Shown here: piece after piece, positions 6,901 to 14,862 of the stretch
Layout of the letters: every line of letters starts with the position of its first letter
How positions within the stretch are numbered: position 1 is the first letter of the stretch
Assembly: GCA_035690425.1 (NCBI GenBank)
Contig: DASSKO010000132.1
Span: 1 to 22,455, forward strand
Source: DASSKO01 sp035690425
Lineage (GTDB): Bacteria; Actinomycetota; Actinomycetes; Propionibacteriales; Nocardioidaceae
Length of the DNA stretch: 22,455 nucleotides
Direction: 5' to 3'
The notes under the pieces: generated by a model
Told to the model about the DNA's origin: nothing
Databases searched by the model: none
Seen by the model: the letters and a program-made list of their open reading frames with translations, nothing else
Program-made: the position numbers and the translations under genes

Positions 6901-8391
6901 TCAGCGCGTCATGTGCGCGGGCGTGTCGAGTACGGCGGCGACCACCCGTGGCAGTTTCCACCTGACCAGCGGGTGGTTGCGGGTGATGCGCTCGCCCCGG
7001 CGGATGCCGCTGACCGCGCAGCAGGCGTCGATGAGACGCCGGCTCGCCGGGCGCGCGAGGAGCTGGCGGGAGAGGTGGTCGACGACGAAGTCGAACCGCG
7101 CCGGCAGGTCCGGCAGCAGCTGCATCGGCTCGCGGTAGTCGATGGCGGTCCTGGGCCAGTAGCCTCCCGCCAGGTTCTTGTGCGTGCGCCAGCTGCCCAG
7201 CATCCGGCTCACCGACGTCCACGCGTCGCCTGCGTCGGGGAAGCCGTCCGGCCGGTTCCAGGCAAACGGACGCTGGCCGATCGCCTCGCCCTGCCACAAG
7301 ATGGCGTCCGACAGGTCGGAGGCCCTTCCGGTCGGCCTGCGGGCGCGGATGCCCAGCACCCGGTAGGTGGCGATCAGGTCTTCGGTGGGTGTGCGCACCT
7401 TGTCGTCCACCGAGCGTGCGAACGCGGGGTGGCGCACGAGGGCCCGGAGCACCGCTTTGATGTCGGTGCCCGAGGAGAGGTAGACGCGGGTCAGCTTGTT
7501 GACGAGGTCCGCGGGCGGGTCATCGGAGACGAAGCGCACCGCCAACCGCTGGGCGATCCTCCGCGCAGTCGCCGGATGGTGCGCCAGGTAGCGCAGATAG
7601 CGGCGCGTGAGTGCCCTGCCGTCCGGGTTCCGGTTGGCGTCGGAGAAGCCCATCACGGTGACCCTGCCGACGTGGTGGTCCTTACGGGAGTAGTAGTACC
7701 GCCAGCCGTCCCAGGTGTCGACCCGCCAGCCGGTGAGGATCAGCGCCGAGTTGCGCACGTCGGCCTCGTCGTACCCGCCGAGCCGGCCGACGGTGTGCAG
7801 CTCCAGCAGCTCTCGGCCGAGGTTCTCGTTCGGGTTCCTGGCGACCGAGCGCGCGTTGTCCAGGTAGCACAGCATCGCCGGATGCACGATCGCCGCCTGC
7901 AGCAGGTCGTCGAAGCGTCCCAGCGCGTGCCGGCGGATCACCTTGTCATAGGAGATGCGAAACGCCCAGGCGGTGTCGGACGGCGCGGGTACGTGCAGCA
8001 GGTTGCTCCAGAACTCGGTCATCACCTCCTGCACCTGGCGCCGGGAGTAGATTCGGCGCAGCAGCGTCCACCGGGCGAAGTCGGCCATCACGTCCCACGG
8101 CTCGAGGGTCCCGGCATCGCGCTTGGCGGCGATGGTGGCGCTGGAGTAGCCCAGTGCGGGGAACCATCTGCTGGTGGAGTCGGCGTACTTGTTGCCGATC
8201 CGGCGCGGGCGCAGCTGCCACTCGAACCACTCCTGGGCTCCGCCGCGCCGGCGAGCCTCGCGGTACAGCTGCGGCGTGACTCCGTAGCTGAACCGGTTCA
8301 GCAGGTGGCGGGTGCCCCTGCCGGGCACGGCAAGCCGCCGCCTGCGTCGTGCGCGGGCGGTCGGGACGACGGCAGCGGGCATGGGGGGCAT
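6901..8391 (-). CDS. DUF1800 family protein
   Basis: A 496-aa protein of the DUF1800 family. Recognisable blocks are RHLLNRFSYGVTP near the N-terminus, LRRIYSRRQVQEVMTEFWSN, the ENLGRELLELHTVG motif in the middle, and AQRLAVRFVSDDPP followed by the LVRHPAF segment. The middle and C-terminal blocks are hallmarks of the family. Function is unknown; in other bacteria it is regularly encoded next to DUF1501, as here, and is presumed to act with it. I chose ATG 8391 because GGAG lies 7 nt upstream. Longer in-frame starts exist (ATG 8436 and GTG 8454) but lack a ribosome-binding site and add unconserved residues. An Arg-rich stretch after residue 14 (RARRRRR) does not form a clear signal peptide, so the location is uncertain. 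It is the first gene of the two-gene operon, divergent from the ATPase at 8511. Confidence 0.9.
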   Translation of the reverse strand: MPPMPAAVVPTARARRRRRLAVPGRGTRHLLNRFSYGVTPQLYREARRRGGAQEWFEWQLRPRRIGNKYADSTSRWFPALGYSSATIAAKRDAGTLEPWDVMADFARWTLLRRIYSRRQVQEVMTEFWSNLLHVPAPSDTAWAFRISYDKVIRRHALGRFDDLLQAAIVHPAMLCYLDNARSVARNPNENLGRELLELHTVGRLGGYDEADVRNSALILTGWRVDTWDGWRYYYSRKDHHVGRVTVMGFSDANRNPDGRALTRRYLRYLAHHPATARRIAQRLAVRFVSDDPPADLVNKLTRVYLSSGTDIKAVLRALVRHPAFARSVDDKVRTPTEDLIATYRVLGIRARRPTGRASDLSDAILWQGEAIGQRPFAWNRPDGFPDAGDAWTSVSRMLGSWRTHKNLAGGYWPRTAIDYREPMQLLPDLPARFDFVVDHLSRQLLARPASRRLIDACCAVSGIRRGERITRNHPLVRWKLPRVVAAVLDTPAHMTR

Positions 8392-8497
8392 CAGAGAACT
8401 CCACGGCTGGGCAACTACATACGGTGCTAGATCCATTACACAGAGAATCTGCACCAGTCGTCCGGCGAATGCGGAAATCGGGGTTGGCCCGGTCTCG

Positions 8498-8503
8498 TAG
8501 CCT
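8498..8503 (+). promoter_or_regulatory. Possible -10 box for a leaderless ATPase transcript
   Basis: TAGCCT fits the actinobacterial TANNNT -10 pattern and ends 7 nt before the A of the ATG at 8511. No Shine-Dalgarno sequence precedes that ATG. A leaderless mRNA starting at the start codon would explain both facts. No convincing -35 box is seen. Confidence 0.3.
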
Positions 8504-8510
8504 CGTCTCC

Positions 8511-9959
8511 ATGAGCCAGGCCCAAACTCGGAAGGCGCAGAATCGTGGCGCTCTGCGCGCCGGCGGCTACCGGCCGCGCAGCGTCAAGGACGAGATCCGC
8601 AACAACCTGCTCGGCCGGCTCAGAGCCGGGGAGACTGCCTTTCCCGGCATCGTCGGGTTCGACGAGACGGTGCTGCCGCAGCTGGAGAGCGCGCTGCTCG
8701 CCGGCCATGACCTGGTGCTGCTCGGCGAGCGCGGCCAGGGCAAGACCCGGGTGATGCGGACGCTGGCCGCGCTGCTCGACGAGTGGAGCCCGGTCGTCGC
8801 CGGGTGCGAGATCAACGACGATCCGGCTGCGCCGGTGTGCGCCCGCTGCCGGCGGCTGCTCGAGGAGGTCGGTGACGATCTGCCGGTGGTGTGGCGGCAC
8901 CGCGACGACCGATACGTCGAGAAGCTGGCGACTCCGGACACCAGCGTCGGTGACCTGGTCGGTGACGTCGACCCGGTCAAGGTGGCGCAGGGACGCACGC
9001 TGGGCGATCCGGAGACCGTGCACTACGGGCTGGTCCCACGCACCAACCGCGGCATCTTCGGTCTGAACGAGCTGCCCGACCTCGCCGAACGCATCCAGGT
9101 CGCGATGTTCAACGTGCTCGAGGAGCGCGACATCCAGGTCCGCGGCTACTCGCTGCGGCTGCCGCTCGACGTGTTGCTGGTGGCGACGGCCAACCCGGAG
9201 GACTACACCAACCGCGGGCGCATCATCACGCCGCTGAAGGACCGGTTCGGCGCCGAGATCCGCACGCACTACCCGCTGGAGGTCGCCGAGGAGGTGCAGC
9301 TGGTCAGCCAGGAGGCGCGGCTGGTCGCCGACGTGCCCGAACACCTCGTCGAGGTGCTGGCGCGACTGACGCGGGCCCTGCGCGACTCCTCGTCGGTCGA
9401 CCAGCGGTCGGGGGTCAGCGCGCGGTTCGCGATCGCGGCGGCCGAGGGAGTGGCGGCCTCGGCGCTGCGGCGTGCTGCCCGATCCGGTGAGACCGACCCG
9501 GTGGCGCGAGTCTGTGACTTGCCCACCGTCGTACCCGCGCTGCTCGGCAAGGTCGAGTTCGAGATGGGGGAGGAGGGGCGCGAGGCCGAGGTCGTGCACC
9601 ACCTGCTGCGGGTGGCGACCGCCGAGACGTTCCGGGCCCGACTGGCTGGGCTGGACCTGTCCGGCTTCACCGAGATCTTCGCCGAGGGTGAGATCGTCGA
9701 GACCGGCGAGCTGGTGCCGGCCGAGGAGTTGCTCGCCCAGCTGGGCACGATGCCCGGGCTGTCGAAGGTGCTCGACCGACTCGGCCATGGCGACGACGCC
9801 TCCACCGGACAGGCGGCCGCCGCCGTCGAGCTGGTGCTGGAGGGTCTGCACCTGACCCGGCGCATCGACAAGGACGCCGTCGACGGCCGCAGCGTCTACG
9901 GCAGTCCCGGCTCGGGCAGCCCCGGCTCGGGCAGCCCCGGCTCGGGCAGCACGGCGTAG
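8511..9959 (+). CDS. AAA+ ATPase of the magnesium chelatase/MoxR type, partner of the VWA protein
   Basis: A 482-aa AAA+ protein resembling Mycobacterium tuberculosis Rv0958, annotated as a possible magnesium chelatase. The Walker A motif is GERGQGKT (72-79). The Walker B-like segment is GIFGLNELPDL (181-191), with Asn-Glu in place of the usual Asp-Glu. Sensor 1 is in ATANPEDY (about 225-232), followed by LKDRFGAEIRTHYPL, the arginine-finger region. Between Walker A and B is an insertion with cysteines 99, 110 and 113, arranged as in related proteins and possibly metal-binding. Known MoxR/VWA pairs act as chaperone-like machines that activate or assemble target enzymes. No chlorophyll or cobalamin genes are nearby, so true Mg-chelatase activity is unlikely. 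ATG 8511 is preferred over upstream starts because conservation begins there. The C-terminus ends in an odd Gly-Ser-Pro repeat. Confidence 0.93.
   Translation: MSQAQTRKAQNRGALRAGGYRPRSVKDEIRNNLLGRLRAGETAFPGIVGFDETVLPQLESALLAGHDLVLLGERGQGKTRVMRTLAALLDEWSPVVAGCEINDDPAAPVCARCRRLLEEVGDDLPVVWRHRDDRYVEKLATPDTSVGDLVGDVDPVKVAQGRTLGDPETVHYGLVPRTNRGIFGLNELPDLAERIQVAMFNVLEERDIQVRGYSLRLPLDVLLVATANPEDYTNRGRIITPLKDRFGAEIRTHYPLEVAEEVQLVSQEARLVADVPEHLVEVLARLTRALRDSSSVDQRSGVSARFAIAAAEGVAASALRRAARSGETDPVARVCDLPTVVPALLGKVEFEMGEEGREAEVVHHLLRVATAETFRARLAGLDLSGFTEIFAEGEIVETGELVPAEELLAQLGTMPGLSKVLDRLGHGDDASTGQAAAAVELVLEGLHLTRRIDKDAVDGRSVYGSPGSGSPGSGSPGSGSTA
9900..9950 (+). repeat. 15-bp in-frame tandem repeat at the 3' end of the ATPase gene
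   Basis: A 15-bp unit, GGCAGCCCCGGCTCG (first copy with one change), repeats at 9900-9914, 9915-9929 and 9930-9944 with a partial fourth copy. It encodes GSPGS units just before the stop codon. Because the unit is a multiple of three, copy-number slippage would lengthen or shorten the tail without breaking the frame. Confidence 0.9.
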
Positions 9960-9969
9960 GAGCGCGGCG

Positions 9970-11967
9970 ATGTCTCGTCACCGGTTCCGCTACGGGCAAT
10001 GGCGCGGTGGGCCCGACCCACTGGCGCCGCCCTACGACGTACGCGCCGCGGTCGACGAGCTCGGTCGCGACGTGCTCGCGGGCGGGTCGGTGCGCGATGC
10101 CCTGCGGGAGCTGCTGCGGCGCGGTCTCGAGGGGCCGCGGGGGCGCAGCCGTGGGCTGGAAGACCTGGCCGAGCGAGTACGCCGGATGCGCGCGGCCGCT
10201 CGCAGACGGGGCGACCTGGCGGGGACGCTGGACAAGGTGCGGGCCGCCCTGGACCAGGCGCTGGCCGCCGAGCGTGACGCCCTCGCCGGCGAGCAGGGGG
10301 ACGCGGCGCGCCTGGCCGAGATGGAGCTCGCGACGCTGCCCGACGACGTGTCCGGCGCCGTGCGCGCGCTCGACGGCTATGACTGGCACTCCGACGACGC
10401 CCGCGCGATCTATGAGTCGATCCAGGCGATGCTGCGCCGGGAGGTCCTCGACGCGCAGTTCGCCGGGATGAAACAGGCACTGGAAGCCGCCGGAGAGTCC
10501 GGCGACCCGGCAGCGATGGACCGAATCAAGGACATGCTGGCCGACCTCAACGCGTTGCTGGCGGCGCACGCACGGGGCGAGCTGAGCGGTCAGGCGGGGA
10601 CCGACCGGTTCGCGGCGTTCATGGACGCCCACGGCGAGCTCTTCCCGGAGCAGCCCCGCGACGTCGACGAGCTGATCGACGCGCTCGCCCGACGGCAGGC
10701 CGCGGCGCAGCGGATGATGGCCTCGCTGTCACCGGACCAGCGCGAACAGCTGGGCCAGCTGATGAGGAACGCGCTGGATGACCCTGACCTGGCCGCGCAG
10801 ATGGCGCAGCTGTCTGACAACCTGCGCGCGTTGCGCCCAGGCCAGGGACAGCCACAGCCGGTGGACATGCGTCCCGGTGGAGACGCACTCGGCTACAGCG
10901 ATGCCGTGGAGGCAGTGGCCGAGCTGGCCGACCTGGAGGCACTCGAGCAGCAGCTCTCCCAGGACCATCCGGGCGCGACCCTCGACGATGTCGATGTCGA
11001 GGTGCTGGAGCAGCGGCTCGGCTCCGGCGCCGCCGCGGACCTGCAGGCGTTGCGCGAGCTGGAGCGGGAGCTGGAGCGGCAGGGCTTCGTCTCCCGCGAC
11101 GACGAGGGCCTGCGGCTCACCCCCCGTGCGGTGCGACGGCTGGGGGAGACGGCCCTGCGCCGGGTCTTCGCGCAGATCGAGGCGACCGGTCGTGGCGACC
11201 ATGACGACCACCGCGCGGGGTCGGCCGACGAGCCCACCGGGCTGACCCGGCCCTGGGTCTTCGGTGACGAGCTGGCGATCGACGCGGCCCGCACGGTCTC
11301 CAACGCGCTGTATCGGTCGGTCGGCAGCTCCGGCGACGGCACGGGCGGTCTGCTCGTCGAGGACTTCGAGGTGGTGGAGACCGAGCGGCGCACCGCTGCC
11401 GCCGTCGCGCTGTGCGTCGACCTGTCGTACTCGATGGTGGCCGAGGGCCGCTGGGGACCGATGAAGCAGACCGCGTTGGCGCTGTCGCACCTGGTGGAGA
11501 CGCGGTTTCGGCAGGACGCGCTGCAGGTCATCGGTTTCGACCTTGCCGCGCGCAGGTTGTCGCCCGTGCAGCTGGCCGATGTCGAGCCCGAGTGGGTGCA
11601 AGGCACCAATCTGCAGCACGCGCTGATGATCGCGGCCCGGCACCTGCGCCGGCACCCCGACGCCGAGCCGGTCGTGCTGGTCGTGACCGACGGCGAGCCG
11701 ACCGCGCACCTCACGGACGACGGGCAGCCCGCCTTCAGCTGGCCGACGACCATGCAGACACTGCGCGCGACCGTTGCCCAGGTCGACGAGCTCGCCCGCT
11801 TCGGCGCCGCGGTCAACTTCTTCATGCTGGGCGACGACCCCGGGCTGGCCCGGTTCGTCGACGCCGTGGCACGGCGCGCCGGCGGCCGGGTGTTCACACC
11901 GGACGTCTCCCGACTCGGCGAGTACGTCGTCGCCGACTACCTGCGGGCCCGCCGCGGCCGCCGATGA
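9970..11967 (+). CDS. VWA domain-containing protein, partner of the upstream AAA+ ATPase
   Basis: A 665-aa protein with a C-terminal von Willebrand factor A domain, resembling M. tuberculosis Rv0959. The metal-ion adhesion site is intact: DLSYS (Asp484, Ser486, Ser488), a threonine in GTNLQHAL, and TDGEPT. The N-terminal 450 residues are mostly charged helices with many Arg, Glu and Leu and no signal peptide, so it is cytosolic. By analogy with ChlI-ChlD, MoxR-VWA and RavA-ViaA pairs, the VWA domain probably binds substrates and couples to the ATPase ring; this is inference. The ATG at 9970 is 10 bp after the ATPase stop and its Shine-Dalgarno (GGAG) overlaps that stop codon, showing a tight two-gene operon. 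Length matches relatives. The hairpin 11970-11990 follows immediately. Confidence 0.93.
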   Translation: MSRHRFRYGQWRGGPDPLAPPYDVRAAVDELGRDVLAGGSVRDALRELLRRGLEGPRGRSRGLEDLAERVRRMRAAARRRGDLAGTLDKVRAALDQALAAERDALAGEQGDAARLAEMELATLPDDVSGAVRALDGYDWHSDDARAIYESIQAMLRREVLDAQFAGMKQALEAAGESGDPAAMDRIKDMLADLNALLAAHARGELSGQAGTDRFAAFMDAHGELFPEQPRDVDELIDALARRQAAAQRMMASLSPDQREQLGQLMRNALDDPDLAAQMAQLSDNLRALRPGQGQPQPVDMRPGGDALGYSDAVEAVAELADLEALEQQLSQDHPGATLDDVDVEVLEQRLGSGAAADLQALRELERELERQGFVSRDDEGLRLTPRAVRRLGETALRRVFAQIEATGRGDHDDHRAGSADEPTGLTRPWVFGDELAIDAARTVSNALYRSVGSSGDGTGGLLVEDFEVVETERRTAAAVALCVDLSYSMVAEGRWGPMKQTALALSHLVETRFRQDALQVIGFDLAARRLSPVQLADVEPEWVQGTNLQHALMIAARHLRRHPDAEPVVLVVTDGEPTAHLTDDGQPAFSWPTTMQTLRATVAQVDELARFGAAVNFFMLGDDPGLARFVDAVARRAGGRVFTPDVSRLGEYVVADYLRARRGRR

Positions 11968-11969
11968 TC

Positions 11970-11990
11970 ACCGTGGCCGGCCGCCACGGT
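11970..11990. terminator. Hairpin between convergent VWA and Ddn-family genes
   Basis: ACCGTGGC (11970-11977) pairs perfectly with GCCACGGT (11983-11990) around a 5-nt loop. It fills the 31-bp gap between the stop codons of two convergent genes, so it probably serves both strands. No T-run is present. Confidence 0.6.
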
Positions 11991-11998
11991 GGACGGCT

Positions 11999-12433
11999 TC
12001 AGGCCGGCTCGACGACGAAGACCGGGATGTCGCGATCGGTGCGCCGCTGGTAGTCGGCGTAGTCGGCGAAGGCCGCCACCGCACGCTCCCACCAGGCCGC
12101 CTTCTCCTCGCCCGCCACCTCGCGGGCGACCATGTCCTGGCGCACCGGGCCGTCCTGCAGCTCGACCTCGGGATGCGCCTTGAGGTTGTGGTACCAGACG
12201 GGGTGCTCGGGGGCGCCGCCTTTGGAGGCCACCACGGCGTACACGCCCTCGTGCTCGACCCGCATCAGCGGGGTCTTGCGGATGTGGCCGGACCGGGCGC
12301 CGCGGCTGGTCAGGATGACCACCGGCAGCCCGTGCATCGTGGCGCCCTCGGTGCCGCGGGAGCGCTCGTAGGCGTCCACCTGGTCACGGACGTGCTGGCT
12401 GGGGCTGGGCTCGTAGACACCGTCGAGAGGCAT
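11999..12433 (-). CDS. Nitroreductase/deazaflavin (F420)-dependent oxidoreductase, Ddn family
   Basis: A 144-aa split-barrel protein of the Ddn (deazaflavin-dependent nitroreductase) family. Conserved blocks seen are YEPSPSQHVRDQVDAYE near the N-terminus, LPVVILTSRGARSGHIRKTP with the usual TxGxxSGxxRxxPL pattern, VASKGGAPEHPVWYHNLKAH, and AAWWERAVAAFADYADYQ near the C-terminus. Family members reduce quinones and nitroimidazoles with reduced coenzyme F420, which mycobacteria and many other actinomycetes make. The real substrate here is unknown. It lies 39 bp downstream of the PGPGW membrane protein gene on the same strand and may share its transcript. The start at ATG 12433 has no clear Shine-Dalgarno but matches the family N-terminus. 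Length is normal. Confidence 0.92.
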   Translation of the reverse strand: MPLDGVYEPSPSQHVRDQVDAYERSRGTEGATMHGLPVVILTSRGARSGHIRKTPLMRVEHEGVYAVVASKGGAPEHPVWYHNLKAHPEVELQDGPVRQDMVAREVAGEEKAAWWERAVAAFADYADYQRRTDRDIPVFVVEPA

Positions 12434-12472
12434 GGAACCAAGTGAACCAGATCGAGGCGGCGAACTGGGTAG

Positions 12473-12889
12473 TCAGCGACCCCGGAAACGGCGGATGCTA
12501 TAGCCGATCAGCGCCAGCGCGATCAGCCCGGACAGGATCAGGCTGAGGCCGGTCGCCCAGCCGCCGAACGGCAGCCGTGGGCCGATCGGCCCCCAGGTGC
12601 CGATGGTGGGATCGAGTCCCCACACCACACCGGCGCCCATGACGGCGCAGGCGGAGGCGACCGACGCGGCAATGCGGGGGCCTGTGCGTACCCCCTGCTC
12701 GGCCGCGTCGAAGGCGCGCGCCTTCATCGGCTCGACCCGCCGCGCGGCCCAGACGTACTGCTGCGAGAGCACGATGAGACCCGCGAGGAGCAGCAGCAGA
12801 CCCGGCCCGGGCAGAAGGAGAGCGGCGGTGCCGACCAGCACCAGCGCCCAGCCCGCCACCAGCGTGAAGACCTTGCGAGCCGTTTGCAT
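12473..12889 (-). CDS. PGPGW-type (TIGR02611-like) small membrane protein
   Basis: A 138-aa integral membrane protein. An N-terminal hairpin of two helices surrounds the motif LLPGPGLLLLLAGL (about residues 24-37), the signature of putative PGPGW transmembrane proteins. Then comes the conserved WAARRVEPMKARA loop, followed by two more hydrophobic segments (near 70-85 and 105-130) and a basic tail RRFRGR. Topology suggests four helices. Function is unknown; such proteins are common in actinomycetes. ATG 12889 has GTGAGG directly upstream; an in-frame GTG two codons earlier is possible. It is divergent from malQ with 55 bp between the starts. Confidence 0.87.
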   Translation of the reverse strand: MQTARKVFTLVAGWALVLVGTAALLLPGPGLLLLLAGLIVLSQQYVWAARRVEPMKARAFDAAEQGVRTGPRIAASVASACAVMGAGVVWGLDPTIGTWGPIGPRLPFGGWATGLSLILSGLIALALIGYSIRRFRGR

Positions 12890-12944
12890 CCTCACCCCAT
12901 CCTCCGACACCACCGGTCCTCCAGGTGTGAGGCATGATCGACCG

Positions 12945-14795
12945 ATGGCCACCGAAGAGAACCTCGCACCCGACTCCTGGGGCATCCATCGTCGCTGGAA
13001 GGACGCCCACGGGCAAATCAACACACTGTCCGACGAGACCGTCCGTCGGTTGCGCGAGGCCATCGGCGAGCCGCCGGCCGACCTGGAGCAGCGTGCTCCC
13101 CTCGTGACCCGGCCCGGGCGGGACCTGGGCCTCGGCGCGGTCGAGGTGGCGTGTGAGGACGGCAGCACGCGCCAGGTCGACCAGACGTTGCCTGCGGACT
13201 TCCCGCTCGGCTACCACCGGCTGCGTACGGCGGACGGGGCCGAACGCCGGCTGATCGTCTCGCCGGGGCGGTGCTGGCTTCCGGACGGGTGGCGCGCATG
13301 GGGCTGGACGGTCCAGTTGTACGCCAGCCGGTCGCGCGACAGCTGGGGCATCGGTGACCTGGCAGATCTCGGCGCGCTGCGCGCCTGGGCTGCTGACGCC
13401 GGCGCAGGGTTCGTCCTGGTCAACCCGCTGCACGCGGTATCGCCAACGCTGCCACAGGAGCCGAGCCCTTACCTGCCGGCGACGCGGCGGTTCCGTAACC
13501 CGATCTACCTGCGCGTCGACGACGTACCCGGCGCGGACCGCGTCGACCTCACCAAGTTGCGGCGGGATGCAGCCCGGCATTCGATGATCGACCGGGACGC
13601 GGTCTGGCAGGCCAAGCTGGCGGCGCTCGAACAGATCTTCGCCACGACGTCTGACGGGGCCCAGTCTGGGTGGGCGGGGTTCGAGGCGTGGCGGGAGCGG
13701 CAGGGCAGCTCGCTGCAGGAGTTCGCCACCTGGTGTGCCCTCGCCGAGCGGCACGGCCCGGACTGGCACGACTGGGACGACTCGCTGCGTCAGCCCACCG
13801 GCGCCGCCGTGCAGCGGTTCGTCGCCGCGCACACCGACCGGGTCACGTTCTTCGCCTGGCTGCAGTGGCTGCTCGACATGCAGATGCGAGCGGCGACCGG
13901 CTCGATGCCGGTGCTGCAGGACCTGCCGATCGGGGTGGCCGGCGGTGGCGCCGACGCGTGGGCCTGGCAGGACACCCTGGCCGGCGGCGTGGCCGTCGGC
14001 GCGCCGCCCGACATCTTCAACAGCGACGGGCAGAGCTGGGGATCGCCGCCGCTGATCCCGTGGCGGTTGCGTGCCGCGGACTACGAGCCGTTCATCGAGT
14101 CGATCCGAGCCACGATGGCCGGGGCGGGCGGGGTGCGGATCGACCATGTGATGGGACTGTTCCGGCTCTGGTGGGTCCCCGAGGGCGGATCACCGGGCGA
14201 CGGTGCCTACGTGCGCTATCCCAGCGCGGACATGCTCGACATCGTGGCCCTGGAGAGCCATCGCGCACAGGCGATCGTCGTCGGCGAAGACCTCGGCACC
14301 GTCGAACCCGGCGTACGCGAGGCGCTGGCCGAGCACGCCATCCTGTCGTACAAGCTGCTGTGGTTCGAGGAGGACGACCCGGCGCAGTGGCCGGTCTCGG
14401 CGATGGCCGCGGTGACCACGCACGACCTGCCCACGATCGCCGGGCTGTGGACAGGCGCCGACGTGGACGAGCAGGCCGGCCTCGTCGGAGCTTCCCGTGA
14501 CCGGCTCGAGGCGGGGCGCCGTGAACTGCTGCAACGGCTGGAGTGCGTGCGGGTGCCTGCGTCCGCGAGCGTCGCCGAGGTCACGACAGCCGCACACCGC
14601 TGGCTCGGCCGGGCTCCGTCGGTGCTGGTGTCGGCGACGCTGGAGGATGCGGTCGCCGAGGAGCGCCGGCCGAACATCCCGGGCACCGTCGAGCGCGACA
14701 ACTGGTGCATCCCGCTGCCGGTGCTGGTGGAGGACCTGCCCGCCCATCCGACGGTAGCCGCCGTCGTCGACGCGCTACGCGACACCATCCGCTGA
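12945..14795 (+). CDS. malQ: 4-alpha-glucanotransferase (amylomaltase), GH77
   Basis: A 616-aa GH77 enzyme that transfers 1,4-alpha-glucan segments between maltooligosaccharides, releasing glucose, in cytosolic maltodextrin or glycogen turnover. The catalytic nucleophile is in GVRIDHVMG (Asp400), the acid/base in VVGEDLGTV (Glu448) and the third carboxylate in TTHDLPT (Asp494). The substrate loop VNPLHAVSPTLPQEPSPYLP (about 159-178) and RNPIYLRVD are clear. The N-terminal 100 residues form the beta-sandwich extension seen in actinobacterial MalQ. I chose ATG 12945, where family similarity starts; a GTGAGG element lies about 13 nt upstream, which is distant, and a CATGAT hexamer 6 nt before the start would also allow leaderless transcription. 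No other maltose genes are adjacent. It is convergent with the transporter gene. Confidence 0.95.
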   Translation: MATEENLAPDSWGIHRRWKDAHGQINTLSDETVRRLREAIGEPPADLEQRAPLVTRPGRDLGLGAVEVACEDGSTRQVDQTLPADFPLGYHRLRTADGAERRLIVSPGRCWLPDGWRAWGWTVQLYASRSRDSWGIGDLADLGALRAWAADAGAGFVLVNPLHAVSPTLPQEPSPYLPATRRFRNPIYLRVDDVPGADRVDLTKLRRDAARHSMIDRDAVWQAKLAALEQIFATTSDGAQSGWAGFEAWRERQGSSLQEFATWCALAERHGPDWHDWDDSLRQPTGAAVQRFVAAHTDRVTFFAWLQWLLDMQMRAATGSMPVLQDLPIGVAGGGADAWAWQDTLAGGVAVGAPPDIFNSDGQSWGSPPLIPWRLRAADYEPFIESIRATMAGAGGVRIDHVMGLFRLWWVPEGGSPGDGAYVRYPSADMLDIVALESHRAQAIVVGEDLGTVEPGVREALAEHAILSYKLLWFEEDDPAQWPVSAMAAVTTHDLPTIAGLWTGADVDEQAGLVGASRDRLEAGRRELLQRLECVRVPASASVAEVTTAAHRWLGRAPSVLVSATLEDAVAEERRPNIPGTVERDNWCIPLPVLVEDLPAHPTVAAVVDALRDTIR

Positions 14796-14807
14796 CCGCG
14801 GCCCCTT

Positions 14808-14852
14808 TCGCGCCGAGATCGCATGTTTGCGCGGCAATGTTGCGATCTGGCG
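14808..14852. terminator. Hairpin and repeat motif between convergent malQ and nupC-like genes
   Basis: CGCCGAGATCGCA (14811-14823) pairs with TGCGATCTGGCG (14841-14852) with a single bulged G; within the loop TTGC-GCG-GCAA can form a second small hairpin. It occupies the 67-bp gap between two convergent stop codons. Bases 14808-14823 are identical to 3045-3060 in the other convergent gap (16 nt), suggesting a dispersed terminator-like element and not a chance hairpin. Confidence 0.62.
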
Positions 14853-14862
14853 GTGAGAGGAG

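Noticed and set aside
8392..8454. Longer DUF1800 protein starting at GTG 8454 or ATG 8436
   Set aside because: No ribosome-binding site precedes these codons and the added residues show no family similarity; ATG 8391 has GGAG 7 nt upstream.
9900..9950. Short regular repeats that could suggest a CRISPR-like array
   Set aside because: The units are contiguous with no spacers and lie in the coding frame of the ATPase.
8391..11967. ATPase/VWA plus DUF1501/DUF1800 as one new defence or secretion system
   Set aside because: The two pairs are divergent, each is a known recurrent pair on its own, and there is no nuclease, toxin or mobility gene to link them.
12590..12944. N-terminal extension of malQ to 12597
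   Set aside because: The extra residues overlap the PGPGW gene on the other strand and are not part of the GH77 family; ATG 12945 fits the known N-terminus.
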